From Planctomycetes bacterium SM23_32 (GTDB lineage Bacteria > Planctomycetota > Brocadiia > SM23-32), in the NCBI GenBank assembly GCA_001303885.1, contig LJUE01000019.1:1-15220 (forward strand): DNA of 15,220 nt, read 5' to 3'. The stretch's first letter is position 1; each line of letters opens with the position of its first letter. The notes under the pieces are model-generated. The model saw nothing but the letters and a program-made list of their open reading frames with translations. It had not been told where the DNA came from and ran no database searches. The translations under genes were made by a program, and so were the position numbers. Of the stretch, positions 1 to 7,994 are shown in pieces.

Positions 1-251
1 CGCGGATTATTGCAGTGGATGCCAGCGGCAAGGAAGTTGAGGCGAAGCCCGGCACGAAGCTGAAGATCGCCGCCGCCGAACTGGCCTTCCCCGGCGCGAA
101 ATGGAACCTGACGTTCGCCTTCACCCCGCCGCAGCCGGTGATCTTCAACGGCACCGAGATGCAGTTCCCCATCGGTTCCCTGAACGGCGACGCCTGGTCG
201 GTGGGCTTCTGTAAACCGGGCGAACTGGATGCCTGGCGCGCAGGACGATAG
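1..251 (+). CDS. C-terminal end of an unrecognised protein (5' partial)
   Basis: An open frame enters from the left edge (codons start at base 3) and ends at TAG 249-251, so only the last 82 or so residues are visible. The stretch has a mixed, soluble composition with alternating hydrophobic and polar residues (for example LTFAFTPPQPVIF and MQFPIGSLNG), which would suit a beta-rich C-terminal domain. There is no membrane segment or catalytic motif. The first in-frame start candidate is a GTG at base 15, but the frame stays open upstream, so the true start is probably outside the window. I do not recognise the family. Coding status rests on the protein-like composition and the open frame, which is moderate evidence in DNA this GC-rich. 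Confidence 0.6.
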   Translation, partial: RIIAVDASGKEVEAKPGTKLKIAAAELAFPGAKWNLTFAFTPPQPVIFNGTEMQFPIGSLNGDAWSVGFCKPGELDAWRAGR

Positions 252-855
252 CCGTCCCCAGAATGACGGCGGGCAGGCAGCAGTCCGCGGCCGACCGGGC
301 GGGCTGCTCCCTCCGTGTGCTACGGACGGCCCTCACGCGCAGCCACGAAGATACCGCGCGCCGCCCCATCAGACTACCTTGGCGGCCGACCGGGCGTATC
401 TCCTCCACCTTGCTTGGGCCTTACAGCCGCACTGGACCTCTGCTCGCCGCCTCCGTCGTGCCCTTCGCGAAGCGGCCTCGTGCGAAAGCAGACCATCTGA
501 AATCTCAGCCCGCGACAGGCCGTGAGCAAACGGCTTCCCCGCCGTCCTGACGTAGCGCACCGTTCCACGCCTTCCGACTGTAGCCGTCAGCCGAATCGTG
601 GCATCCCGGCCGTTCTCCCATCCACGATAGGGACTGCCGTCGGGTTCGGGGCCCGACGACCTCCTTCCACGACCAGCGCCGCGAATCGCCGCCCGCCCGG
701 TTCTGCCATCTCAAGAATACATCGACAGTTGCCGACCAGTCCTGCGACAGGCTGCTCACAAAATCGCAACAAAGAACGGCGCCCTGGCTGGCTGTCAATG
801 TACCTCAAAGGCCCTGTTTTGCCCTCGTTAGACCTGATTGTACCCCAGACCCTCG
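252..855. other. About 600 bp without a convincing gene
   Basis: Several frames are open on both strands, as expected for GC-rich noncoding DNA, but the translations are rich in Arg, Pro and Ser and show no domain. None has a good ribosome binding site. The minus frame 505-798 is the least implausible of them. The stretch lies between the end of a gene and a tRNA fragment, so it may be the eroded edge of an integrated element. I see no integrase motif in it. Confidence 0.5.
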
Positions 856-914
856 GATTCAAAATCCCGTGGCCTTCACCGGCCGTGGGGGTTCGACTCC
901 CCCCTTCGGCACCA
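856..914 (+). tRNA. tRNA-Leu 3' half (CAA anticodon), 5' half missing; probable att-site scar
   Basis: The sequence folds as the 3' part of a class II tRNA. It has an anticodon loop TTCAAAA (858-864; CAA at 860-862), a long variable arm with a GGCC/GGCC stem (871-874 with 881-884), a perfect 5-bp T stem (887-891 with 899-903) around the loop TTCGACT, the acceptor 3' strand CTTCGGC (904-910), discriminator A911 and encoded CCA (912-914). The expected 5' acceptor strand GCCGAAG and a normal D arm are absent upstream, where about 35 nt should hold them. The anticodon stem is itself imperfect (TCGGA against TCCCG). A site-specific integrase that recombines in the anticodon loop leaves exactly such a 3' fragment, so I infer an attachment-site remnant. 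A decayed tRNA gene is the alternative. Confidence 0.65.
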
Positions 915-918
915 CTAA

Positions 919-933
919 GAAACTATCTCAAAA
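919..933 (+). repeat. IS left terminal inverted repeat
   Basis: This 15-bp end, GAAACTATCTCAAAA, is matched without mismatch by the reverse complement of 1827-1841. The target repeat TAA lies just outside at 916-918. The insertion point is four bases past the tRNA CCA. Confidence 0.9.
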
Positions 934-986
934 GTGCTCCGTTAGCCGATAACCATCTGTGGGGGACCCTGGGGAGGGAGCCACAG

Positions 987-1837
987 ATGGGACGAACGAA
1001 ACGCAAGGTCAAACCGTTGCCGACGATCTGGCGGGTGCCGGACGCCCTGTGGGCGAGGTTCCAGACCGTCCTGGACGAACTCGACCCGCCCGCGCCGACC
1101 GGCCGCAAGCGTATCGATCAACGGGCGGCCCTGAACGGGATCGTCTATCACCTGCGGACCGGGTGCCAGTGGAACGCCCTGCCGAAGGAGTTCGGCGATG
1201 ACAGCAGTGTCCACCGGACCTTTCAGCGGTGGATCGAACGGGGGATCTTTGACCGGACCTGGGCCCTTCTGGTCGCCTCGTGCGAGGACCTGGGCGGCGT
1301 CGACTGGCAGTGGCAGGCAGCCGATGCCGCCATGGGCAAGGCGCGTTTTGGGGGGGCGAGGTCGGCCCGAACCCCACGGATCGGGCGAAAAACGGCGTAA
1401 AACGCAGCCTGATCGTGGAAGCCGACGGCGGGCCGTTGGGGTGCGTGGTCGCCGGGGCGAACGTGCACGACACGAAACTGTTGCGGGAGACGATCGAGGC
1501 CATGGTGGTGGACCGTCCTGACGCCACGCCCGAGGCGCCACAGCATTTGTGTCTGGACAAGGCGTATGACAACCCGACGGGCCAGACGGCGGCCGAGGCG
1601 GCCGGCTACGTGCCCCACATCCGGCGGATCGGCGAGGAGAAGATGGACGCGAGCCAGCGCCAACGGTACCCCGCCCGGCGCTGGGTGGTTGAGCGGACGC
1701 TGGCCTGGCTCTCGAAGTGCCGCGCCATCCTGGTGCGCTATGCCAAGAAAGCATGTAACTACCTCGGGCTCATCAAACTCGCGTGCGTCTTGCTCTGGTT
1801 CCGACGCCTCCACCGGTTAGAAGGCGTTTTGAGATAG
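987..1837 (+). CDS. IS5-family transposase, OrfA/OrfB joined by a -1 frameshift
   Basis: This is a DDE transposase of the IS5 family that cuts and joins the IS ends. OrfA runs from ATG 987 (SD-like GGGAGGGAG at 972-980) to TAA 1398-1400, 137 aa, and holds the N-terminal helical DNA-binding part. OrfB is the -1 frame, open to TAG 1835-1837. The frames join at a run of seven G (1350-1356): reading shifts from ...ARFGG into GEVGPNPTDR, restoring the family's usual 'GPNPTDRGK-GVKRSL' block. The first acidic residue is probably the D of QAADAAMGKAR in OrfA. The second is in CLDKAYDN and the E in RWVVERTLAWL, both in OrfB. All motifs look intact, so programmed frameshifting, usual in the IS427 subgroup, is more likely than mutation. 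The joined product would be about 282 aa. Confidence 0.88.
1346..1356 (+). other. Putative -1 ribosomal frameshift site in the transposase
   Basis: Bases 1346-1356 read TTTTGGGGGGG. In the OrfA frame the codons are TTT GGG GGG GCG. A one-base slip back on the G run keeps the GGG pairing and enters the OrfB frame at 1355. No stop intervenes before 1398, so unshifted ribosomes give a 137-aa OrfA. A simple indel in the homopolymer, real or from sequencing, is the alternative. Confidence 0.6.
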
Positions 1838-1841
1838 TTTC
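1827..1841 (-). repeat. IS right terminal inverted repeat
   Basis: This is the perfect inverted copy of the left end, followed by the second TAA copy at 1842-1844. The transposase stop codon TAG (1835-1837) lies inside this repeat, a common compact arrangement in IS5-family elements. Confidence 0.9.
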
Positions 1842-1920
1842 TAAGTACTTATCGATGATAGAGTTACGTCACTCGTCTCGGGGCGTGCGGCTTCAGCCGG
1901 CGGCGGGGGGTGTTACCAGG

Positions 1921-3360
1921 TTGTTATCTCTGTGCCTTCCTTACGTGGTGGCTGCCGTCCGACCGCTGCTTTGCGCGGCCAAGCCGCGGACCGAGGCCCT
2001 GCTGAGTGCTCCCACGCTGCCGCCCGTGGCGGTGCTGGCGCGTCATCTCCTGAACGAACTGGCCGAGGTCGAGGAGCCGTTCATCCTCGTGCTGGACGAT
2101 TACCAAAACGTCCGAGGCCTGCCGGTCCACGAGCTGCTGACCGAACTGCTGACCCACCCGCCTCACGCGATGCACCTGGTCCTGTGACCCGGCGGGACCC
2201 CCCTTTGCCAATCGCCCGGCTGCGGGCGCGCGGGCAGGTGACGGAGATCCGGGCCGCCGATCTGCGTTTCACGCCGGCTGAGGCAGCGGCGTTCCTGAGC
2301 AAGATGACCAACGTCTCGGTGGATGAAGCCACGGCCGCTCTGCTTGATGAGAAGACGGAGGGCTGGGTGACGGGGCTGCGCCTGGCGGGCCTGTACCTGC
2401 GCGACCGAGGCGACGTGAGGCGCCTCGCCCAGGAGTTGCACGGAAGCTCAGGGCACATCGCGGAGTATCTGGTTGCGGAGGTCCTATCGAGGCACACTCC
2501 CGAGTTCGTAGCCTGCCTCGTCGAAACCTCGATCCTGGACCGGTTCTGTGCGGCTCTCTGTGAGGCGCTGCACGCGGGTGGCGCGAGTGCACGAACGAAA
2601 AAAGGCAGCTGCGATCCGCGGCAGTTCATTAACTGGCTGGTCAAGGAGAACCTCTTCGTCATTTCACTGGACAGCCAAGGGTGCTGGTTTCGTTACCATC
2701 ATCTGTTCCAGCAGATGCTGCAGCGGCAGTTGCGGCGCAGGCGAAGTGCCGACGACATCGCCACGCTGCACTCGCGTGCCTGCGAGTGGTTTGCGCAGGA
2801 GGGCCTCACTGACGAAGCCATCCAACATGCAGTGGCCGCCGGAGACAGCGTCGCCGCCACGCGGCTTGTTAACGAGAGCCGTCACGACGCCTTGATAAGT
2901 GGGCGATGGCACGTTCTGGAACGACGACTGGCTCGCCTGCCGGAGGCGATGCGGGAATCCCGGCCCGAAGTGCTTATGGCTCAGGCTTGGGTTAGTTACA
3001 ACCGTTTCGAGCATCGGGCCATCTCCCAGCTTCTTGGAGACGCGAAAGCATCGCTCGGCGAAAGCCGCAGGTCTGCGATGCTTAAGGGGGAGTTGCTCTT
3101 CTTCGAGGGTCATGCTCACTTCTGGGACGTGGAAGACTCGCGCAGCCGGCGGTGCCTCGAGAAGGCAGTGACGTTGATACCCGAGGCAGCTGACGCTTTT
3201 CGCGGCGACGTGTGCTGCTCCGGGTTCGGCTACGCCTCACCCTCCGCAGCACACGCAGGAGATGGCAACTTGACTCTCATTCAGGTTGGCACGAGAATCG
3301 GGGGCAGGTCAGGCAGGCACGGCCCCGGTGCTGGTCGTTCGCCTGGTTCGCAGCCACGGG
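1921..3360 (+). pseudogene. MalT/LuxR-type ATP-dependent regulator remnant, truncated and frameshifted
   Basis: This is the remains of a large signal-transduction ATPase regulator of the MalT (STAND/LuxR) type. It is recognisable in frame 1 from about 1921: a Walker B-like FILVLDDY, then HELLTELLTHPP...MHLVL up to TGA 2185-2187. Frame 3 then continues with TRRDPPLPIARLRARGQ, LRFTPAEAAAFL, TEGWVTGLRLAGLYLR, HIAEYLVAEVL, SILDRFC, WFRYHHLFQQML and a TPR-like helical region. One missing base near 2185 ('HLVL-VTRRDPP' in family style) explains the first break. After about 3280 the family-like text moves to frame 2 (WHENRGQVRQAR) and then fades. The P-loop start and the C-terminal LuxR helix-turn-helix are both missing. 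The 5' loss lies next to the IS. It cannot make a working regulator. Confidence 0.85.
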
Positions 3361-3529
3361 CCGCGCCGGTGTGATATACTTGATCCGGCGCTCTATGAGC
3401 TTTCGCCGGGCCTTTGCCGATGCGCCGATAGGCCGGTTCGGGAACACCGCCCACGAAGTAGTTTTCTCTTGAAACCGTGGCCACACGCTGTTAGGAATTG
3501 CGTTGGGATTAAAGTGAAAGGACAGAGAC

Positions 3530-3820
3530 ATGGCGAGAAGCGCTGCAAACGACCGGCGAGAATGGGCACGGGGTTTCAGTCTCCTCTCAGACGCAACGCG
3601 TCTGGGAATCCTCTCCCTTCTGGCGAAGGGTCCGAAGAACGTGACGGCCCTGTGCAGGGGCCTTGGTCTGAAGCAGCCGACGGTCAGCCATCACCTCGGT
3701 CTGCTGCGCATGGGCCGGCTGGTGATCGGCACACGTCAGGGGAAGTCCGTCGTCTACACGACGGACAAGGCGGCGCTGAAGGCCCTGGCCGCGGCACTCG
3801 CGAAGCTGACGCCGAAGTAG
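3530..3820 (+). CDS. ArsR-like winged-helix transcriptional regulator
   Basis: A 96-aa protein of the usual size for small ArsR/SmtB-type winged-helix regulators. Residues 13-35 give the typical opening (RGFSLLSDATRLGILSLLAK). Then come the helix-turn-helix (VTALCRGLGLKQPTVSHHLGLLRMGRLV, about 39-66) and the wing (TRQGKSVVYTT). QPTVSHHL is the recognition helix. The metal-binding ELCVCD-type cysteine pair of ArsR/SmtB sensors is not present; only one Cys occurs, so the signal is unknown. ATG 3530 follows AAAGGACAGAGAC, a fair SD. It stands alone between a pseudogene and a hypothetical gene on the same strand, with no operon partner that would suggest its target. It probably binds DNA as a dimer and represses nearby or its own transcription. 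Confidence 0.88.
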   Translation: MARSAANDRREWARGFSLLSDATRLGILSLLAKGPKNVTALCRGLGLKQPTVSHHLGLLRMGRLVIGTRQGKSVVYTTDKAALKALAAALAKLTPK

Positions 3821-3968
3821 GGCGCGCCGGCACCATAGGTAGCCTCAGCGAGACGGTGGTGCGGGGAGTCTCACGAATCGCGCGGCACGCGAGGCGTGCG
3901 AGGCCGTCCTCAACGCCCTGTTCAAGTGGCTGCGCCGCCAGCGATTCGATGATCCCGGCTTCAGGAGG

Positions 3969-4343
3969 ATGGCGCTGAGCGGTGCCATTCAGGGGCCGTC
4001 GCGCAGACGCGCCGTCTTCAGGTTCTCGGCATCACGGAACGCCTACTTGGGATTCTGGGACCTGCGCCACGCGAAGCACGCATTCGGAGCATGGGTGACA
4101 GTCTGGACCGGGATGAGCCACGCCGAACGGGAAGCGGCCCTCGCAAGACATCTCAGGTACCTCCCGCCAGGTCGATGCTACCAGAAAAGACACAAGGCCA
4201 GTAATGTTCTCCACATCGAGACCGATTGGGGAAAGGGGGACGAGTACCCGAGGCTGGGCAGTCCCGCAGTAAGGAAGTGCCTCTTCACCTTCGCGCTGCA
4301 CGCACTACGGTTCTGCTACGAAGTCCTGGAAGACAGCGTGTGA
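3969..4343 (+). CDS. Hypothetical protein, possibly 5'-truncated
   Basis: A 124-aa frame ending at TGA 4341-4343. The translation is protein-like, with aromatic-rich stretches (AYLGFWDLRHAKHAFGAWVTVWTGMSH, then ETDWGKGDEYPRLG and a helical end KCLFTFALHALRFCYEVLED). There is no membrane segment or known motif, and I do not recognise it. ATG 3969 is preceded directly by AGGAGG with no spacing, which is poor for initiation. The same frame stays open back to 3843 with coding-like text before the ATG (CEAVLNALFKWLRRQRFDDPGF) but no ATG, GTG or TTG. It may therefore be the remnant of a longer gene that lost its start, or may begin at a CTG. It follows the ArsR-like gene by about 150 bp. Confidence 0.5.
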   Translation: MALSGAIQGPSRRRAVFRFSASRNAYLGFWDLRHAKHAFGAWVTVWTGMSHAEREAALARHLRYLPPGRCYQKRHKASNVLHIETDWGKGDEYPRLGSPAVRKCLFTFALHALRFCYEVLEDSV

Positions 4344-4404
4344 CGGCAGTCGACTCCCTGCTGAGCAAGATAATATGCCCAGGCTGGGAGAGGTTCTCAG
4401 CCAA

Positions 4405-4441
4405 GGGGGCGGCTCGTGACTTCCCCCCCAGAGCCGCCCCC
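4405..4441 (+). terminator. Perfect 11-bp GC-rich hairpin, terminator-like
   Basis: GGGGGCGGCTC (4405-4415) pairs perfectly with GAGCCGCCCCC (4431-4441) around a 15-nt loop, 62 nt after the stop of the hypothetical gene. No clear U tract follows (CGGTTTGTG), so it is a weak intrinsic terminator at best, or a transcript-stabilising hairpin. Confidence 0.5.
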
Positions 4442-5000
4442 CGGTTTGTGCGAATGCCATGCGGGGCCAGCGTACCTGTTGCCGACGCGATCAGTCTGCG
4501 GAGAGCGGTCTTCCCCCGATCGCACCGCCCCTGTCTCGCTGGTCAGGGGCAGGCCGCCTGCGAGTGTCTCTGCCACAGCCCCCCACCCCCTCCCAGCGGG
4601 CCTACCCGCGGGTAACAAGGGCCTCTGGTTGCGCTTTGGTGGGGCAGCCTGCCCGCAATGAAGTACACGCGAATCCAGGCGGCATTGCGCGCTCAGGGGG
4701 AAAAACCGTCCGGCGGAGCCATTCTGTGAGAGCGGTGCCGATACCCGGCTGGGGGCAATAGCGCTGCCCTAGGCAACCGCCTCCGCTAAGTGTTTGTCCA
4801 GGCGTGACTTGACATCAATATGGCCTTTCCCGTAGTCTCCGGCTCACGCGCGGGGAAAGGGCCGCAAAGACAGCACTGGGGAGACCTGGCTGAGCGACAG
4901 ACCAGGAAGTGCCTTGGCACGGGGGTCTTGCGCTGCAGACGCTGATGGCAGGGAAGGGACCAGGGCGATGGGCCTCAATGGCCCCATGGAGGCTTCTGGC
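4442..5000. other. Noncoding leader region upstream of the kinase
   Basis: About 560 bp with no convincing gene; the open frames here are Pro/Arg/Ser-rich and mutually overlapping. A consensus TTGACA occurs at 4809-4814, but no good -10 box lies 16-18 bp downstream. An imperfect stem, GGCCTTTCCC (4822-4831) with GGGGAAAGGGCC (4852-4863, one bulge), could fold in the leader. A small GCGGG-CCTA-CCCGC hairpin lies near 4598-4612. The promoter of the kinase presumably lies here, but I cannot fix it. Confidence 0.4.
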
Positions 5001-7517
5001 ATGTCTGACAGCGGCGACGAGGGACGACTACCGCCGATGAGTGAGCCGGGCGGCGTTCAACCAGCGGGACCGGCAAGACAGCCCCCGCAGATCGAGGGAT
5101 ACGACGCAACCGACCTGCTGGGCCAAGGTGGAATGGGCACGGTCTGGCGAGCCGTGCAGCAAAGCACGGGGCGTCAGGTGGCCCTGAAGGTCCTCGGTCG
5201 CGCCGCGTTCGGATCGGACCGAGAGCAGCGGCGCTTCGAGCGAGAGGTCGAACTGGCAGCCCGGCTGGAGCATCCCCACATCGCCAGGGTGTACGACAGC
5301 GGCCTCTACTACAGCATGTATTACTACGCCATGGAGTTAATCGATGGCGTGCCGCTGGATGAGTACGTTCAGCAGAACGGCCTCAACAGGCAGCAGGTTT
5401 TGAGCCTGGTGCGAGACGTCTGTCGAGCCGTCCAGCATGCCCACCAACGCGGCGTGATTCACCGCGACCTGAAGCCATCCAACGTCCTGGTGACCGGGGA
5501 CGGCCAGCCGCATATCGTGGACTTCGGCCTGGCCAAGGCCGTTCTGGACGAAGGTCCGGCGTTGACCGTCTCTTTGGGTGGAGACGTAGTCGGCACGCCC
5601 GCCTACATGTCGCCTGAGCAGGCGGCCGGCAAGCCTATTGAGGCTGACACGCGGAGCGACGTATACAGCCTTGGCGTGGTCCTCTACCGCCTGCTCACCG
5701 GAGCGTCTCCTCACGACCTGACGGGGACGCGGTATGACGTGCTCCGCCGGATTGCGGAGGAGGAGGCCCGAAGGCCCCGTGGGATGGCGAAGGATGTTGA
5801 CGGCGAACTTGAGGCGCTGCTTCTGAAGGCCCTGGCCCACGAGCCGGACGAGCGATACGGTTCGGCTGGGGACCTGGCTGATGACATTGACAGGTACCTG
5901 ACGGGTGAGCCGATAGCTGCAAGGCGGCCGACGATGGCCTACTTCCTCCGCAAGCGCCTCCGCAAGTACCGCGGTCGCGTGGCGGTTGCGGCGCTGGTGT
6001 CGGTCTCCCTCGTCGGTTTGGCCGTGTGGTCCTATGTCAACATCGCCCAGGCGCGCGACGAAGCGCGGAAGGAGGCCGACAGGGCGACGTCTCTCTCCAC
6101 CCTCTTTGACGACACGATCGAGACCATTGGCCGGGCGGGGGGCCACGGCCGAGAAGTTGCAGCCCACGATGTGTTCGACGGAGTTGGAAGGCAGGTCAGG
6201 CGGGGGTTCTCCGGTCAGCCCCTGACTGAGGCAGCGATGCACCAGCGCCTCGGGACAAGTTACGTGATGCTGGGCGACTATGACAAGGCCCACAAGCACT
6301 TCTCGGCCGCCCTGGAACTCCGAGAAGGGATTCTCGGGCGAGACGACCCGAGTGCCCTGGAATCCATGCATGGCTTGGCGAACACCCAGCGGCTCCAGAA
6401 GAAGGCTCTGGAGGCCGAACGTCTGCTCACGCTGGTGGTGACGAGGCGCAGGAAAGTCCTCGGTGAGGACCATCCTGACACGCTCAGCGCCGTGAATGAC
6501 TTGGCCAAGTCCCTCTTCGGCGGGGACAAAAAGGCGGAAAGCGAGGACCTGGCGAGGCAGACGCTCGAGATGAGCCGCCGGGCACTGGGAGAGGACGATC
6601 CCACCACCCTTGTCTTCATGGCAGACTTGGCCAAGATTCTGTGGGGCCGGGGGAATCTGGCCGAAGCGGAATCGCTGTACAGGCAGGTGCTGGAGGCACG
6701 CCAACGGGTCCTGGGCGAGAACCATCAGGACACACTGTCATCAATGGATGATCTGGCCAACACCCTTTGGGCCCTGGGCAGGCGCGACGAGGCGCTGCGG
6801 CTGTACAAGACGGCGGCCGAGACCCGCGAGCGGGTGTTGGGGGAGGACCACGCCGCGACGGTCAAGTCCCTGACCGCCGTGGCCAATGCGCTGATCAAAA
6901 TGGGCCGCCGGGCCGAGGCGGAGCCGCTTCATGAACGGGTGCTTGAACTGCGCCAGCGTGCCGCGAACAGGTGGATGGCCGAGGCCCTTGCTTCCATGAA
7001 TGAGGTGGCCAACAACTACTGTCACCGCCGCAGGTACGCCGAGGCCGAGGAGTTGCACCGAGAGGGGCTGAGGCTCGGCGAGAGGTTCCTCGGCAAGGAG
7101 CATCCCCCGGTGCTGGAATTCAAGAGCAACCTGGCCACCGACCTTTATCAGCAGCGCAGGTTCCGTCAGGCCGTAGCACTCTACCGAGAGGTCCTCGAGG
7201 TCCGTGTGCGGGTCTTGGGCAAGCGGCATCCGGACACGCTCCTGAGCATGCTCAACCTGGCCAACGCCCTGTTCGGCGACAAGGAGCACGTGGAGGCCGA
7301 ATTCCTGTACAAGGAGATTCTTGAGATAGGAAACGACGTAACCGGCAATCGGGTACCCCATATCCTACGTCGGGCACTGAAGAGCTTGGTGGTGGTGCTG
7401 CGGGTGCAGGGGAAAGAGGCCGAGGCGGAGGGCGTCCGCAAGCGATATGAGGAATTCGTCCCACTGCCGATAGAGGAGGCCGACGAGACAATGGTAGTGG
7501 AACCGGATGGGGGCTGA
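5001..7517 (+). CDS. Transmembrane Ser/Thr protein kinase with TPR repeats
   Basis: A Hanks-type Ser/Thr kinase of 838 aa, likely membrane-anchored, with the kinase inside the cell. Kinase domain about 30-300: glycine loop LLGQGGMGTVWRA, Lys63 in VALKVL, HRDLKPSN (H154, D156), DFG at 174-176, and YMSPEQ (E206) as the APE equivalent, so all catalytic residues are present. A single hydrophobic segment lies at 327-346. After it, about 412-815 holds eight or so TPR units of roughly 42 residues with the 'VLGEDHPDTL...LA..L' pattern of kinesin-light-chain/TPR_12 repeats, probably a protein-binding domain on the far side. ATG 5001 is preferred: GGAGG at 4988-4992 with 8-nt spacing. In-frame starts at 4914 (TTG) and 4968 are possible. 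Kinases of this layout near ECF sigma factors are typical of Planctomycetes; here the sigma gene lies about 5 kb away. Its substrate is unknown. Confidence 0.93.
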   Translation: MSDSGDEGRLPPMSEPGGVQPAGPARQPPQIEGYDATDLLGQGGMGTVWRAVQQSTGRQVALKVLGRAAFGSDREQRRFEREVELAARLEHPHIARVYDSGLYYSMYYYAMELIDGVPLDEYVQQNGLNRQQVLSLVRDVCRAVQHAHQRGVIHRDLKPSNVLVTGDGQPHIVDFGLAKAVLDEGPALTVSLGGDVVGTPAYMSPEQAAGKPIEADTRSDVYSLGVVLYRLLTGASPHDLTGTRYDVLRRIAEEEARRPRGMAKDVDGELEALLLKALAHEPDERYGSAGDLADDIDRYLTGEPIAARRPTMAYFLRKRLRKYRGRVAVAALVSVSLVGLAVWSYVNIAQARDEARKEADRATSLSTLFDDTIETIGRAGGHGREVAAHDVFDGVGRQVRRGFSGQPLTEAAMHQRLGTSYVMLGDYDKAHKHFSAALELREGILGRDDPSALESMHGLANTQRLQKKALEAERLLTLVVTRRRKVLGEDHPDTLSAVNDLAKSLFGGDKKAESEDLARQTLEMSRRALGEDDPTTLVFMADLAKILWGRGNLAEAESLYRQVLEARQRVLGENHQDTLSSMDDLANTLWALGRRDEALRLYKTAAETRERVLGEDHAATVKSLTAVANALIKMGRRAEAEPLHERVLELRQRAANRWMAEALASMNEVANNYCHRRRYAEAEELHREGLRLGERFLGKEHPPVLEFKSNLATDLYQQRRFRQAVALYREVLEVRVRVLGKRHPDTLLSMLNLANALFGDKEHVEAEFLYKEILEIGNDVTGNRVPHILRRALKSLVVVLRVQGKEAEAEGVRKRYEEFVPLPIEEADETMVVEPDGG

Positions 7518-7593
7518 TACGCCCCAGTTCAGCTACGAGCCGACCTCGTCGGAGCCGGCGTGGTTAGGCCCCGGTGGCGCTCGCGGGAAAGGC

Positions 7594-7637
7594 GGGGCGC
7601 AGCCACCCTCACCGGATTCAACATCTGGCTGCGTCCC
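7594..7637 (+). terminator. Hairpin terminator candidate after the kinase
   Basis: GGGGCGCAGCCA (7594-7605) pairs with TGGCTGCGTCCC (7626-7637): eight perfect pairs, one G-T, then three G-C, with a 20-nt loop. It lies 76 nt after the kinase stop in the gap between convergent genes. It is followed by CTCATCTGATC, not a clean U tract. Confidence 0.45.
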
Positions 7638-7994
7638 CTCATCTGATCAGACAAGCCCGAAAAAAGGTCCCCGCGCGGACGAGTCTTGGAAAGGACATTG
7701 GGGGAAGACCGCCGCGCGGGGCTTCCGTTTGGCTTCAGGGCGGACAAGCCGCACCTCCTGGGGGCATGGCTCGCGGGACTCCCCCAGCGGCCCGTCATGG
7801 TGGGCCGTCCAGTCCGAGGTCCCGAGAGTCGGCTCCTTTGTGTCGGATTCCTGCACATTGGTCAGCGGTTCCTGTCCATCCGCGTCGGACGGATATCCGC
7901 GCCCTTTGACGGGCCGCGGCGCTTGGGGCTCAGCCTCCCCGGTTAGTCTTCCTTGACAGGCCAGGTGGCTGCCCCGCGCGTACCACCATCGCCC
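7638..7994. other. Convergent intergenic gap, no gene seen
   Basis: About 360 bp between the kinase terminator candidate (+) and the stop of the glycosyltransferase-like gene (-). The open frames are low-quality shadows of each other. I see no RNA gene or clear minus-strand terminator. Confidence 0.4.

Larger units (their letters stand above)
919..1841 (+). mobile_element. IS5-family insertion sequence, complete, 923 bp
   Basis: The element is bounded by 15-bp perfect terminal inverted repeats (GAAACTATCTCAAAA at 919-933 and its reverse complement at 1827-1841). It is flanked by the direct repeat TAA (916-918 and 1842-1844), which fits the 3-bp TNA duplications described for IS1031/IS427-type members of the IS5 family. 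It carries one transposase split in two frames with a DDE signature. Intact ends and duplication suggest a fairly recent insertion. It lies between a tRNA-Leu 3' fragment and a regulator pseudogene whose 5' part is missing, so it, or an earlier rearrangement at this place, marks the break. Confidence 0.9.

Noticed and set aside
505..798. Minus-strand frame of 97 codons in the left noncoding stretch
   Set aside because: No SD and no recognisable domain, and it overlaps equally open frames on the other strand.
821..914. A complete tRNA-Leu gene
   Set aside because: Bases 821-855 do not provide the acceptor 5' strand GCCGAAG or a D stem. Only the 3' half is supported.
522..1400. A 292-residue reading of the transposase frame from 522
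   Set aside because: The first 155 codons run through the tRNA fragment and the IS left end. The real OrfA starts at ATG 987 inside the IS with an SD.
4809..4814. TTGACA as a sigma-70 promoter -35 for the kinase
   Set aside because: No acceptable -10 box 16-18 bp downstream. A single hexamer match is too weak.
5337..6725. Long minus-strand frame (462 codons) opposite the kinase
   Set aside because: Antisense shadow of the kinase-TPR gene, whose motifs are beyond doubt.
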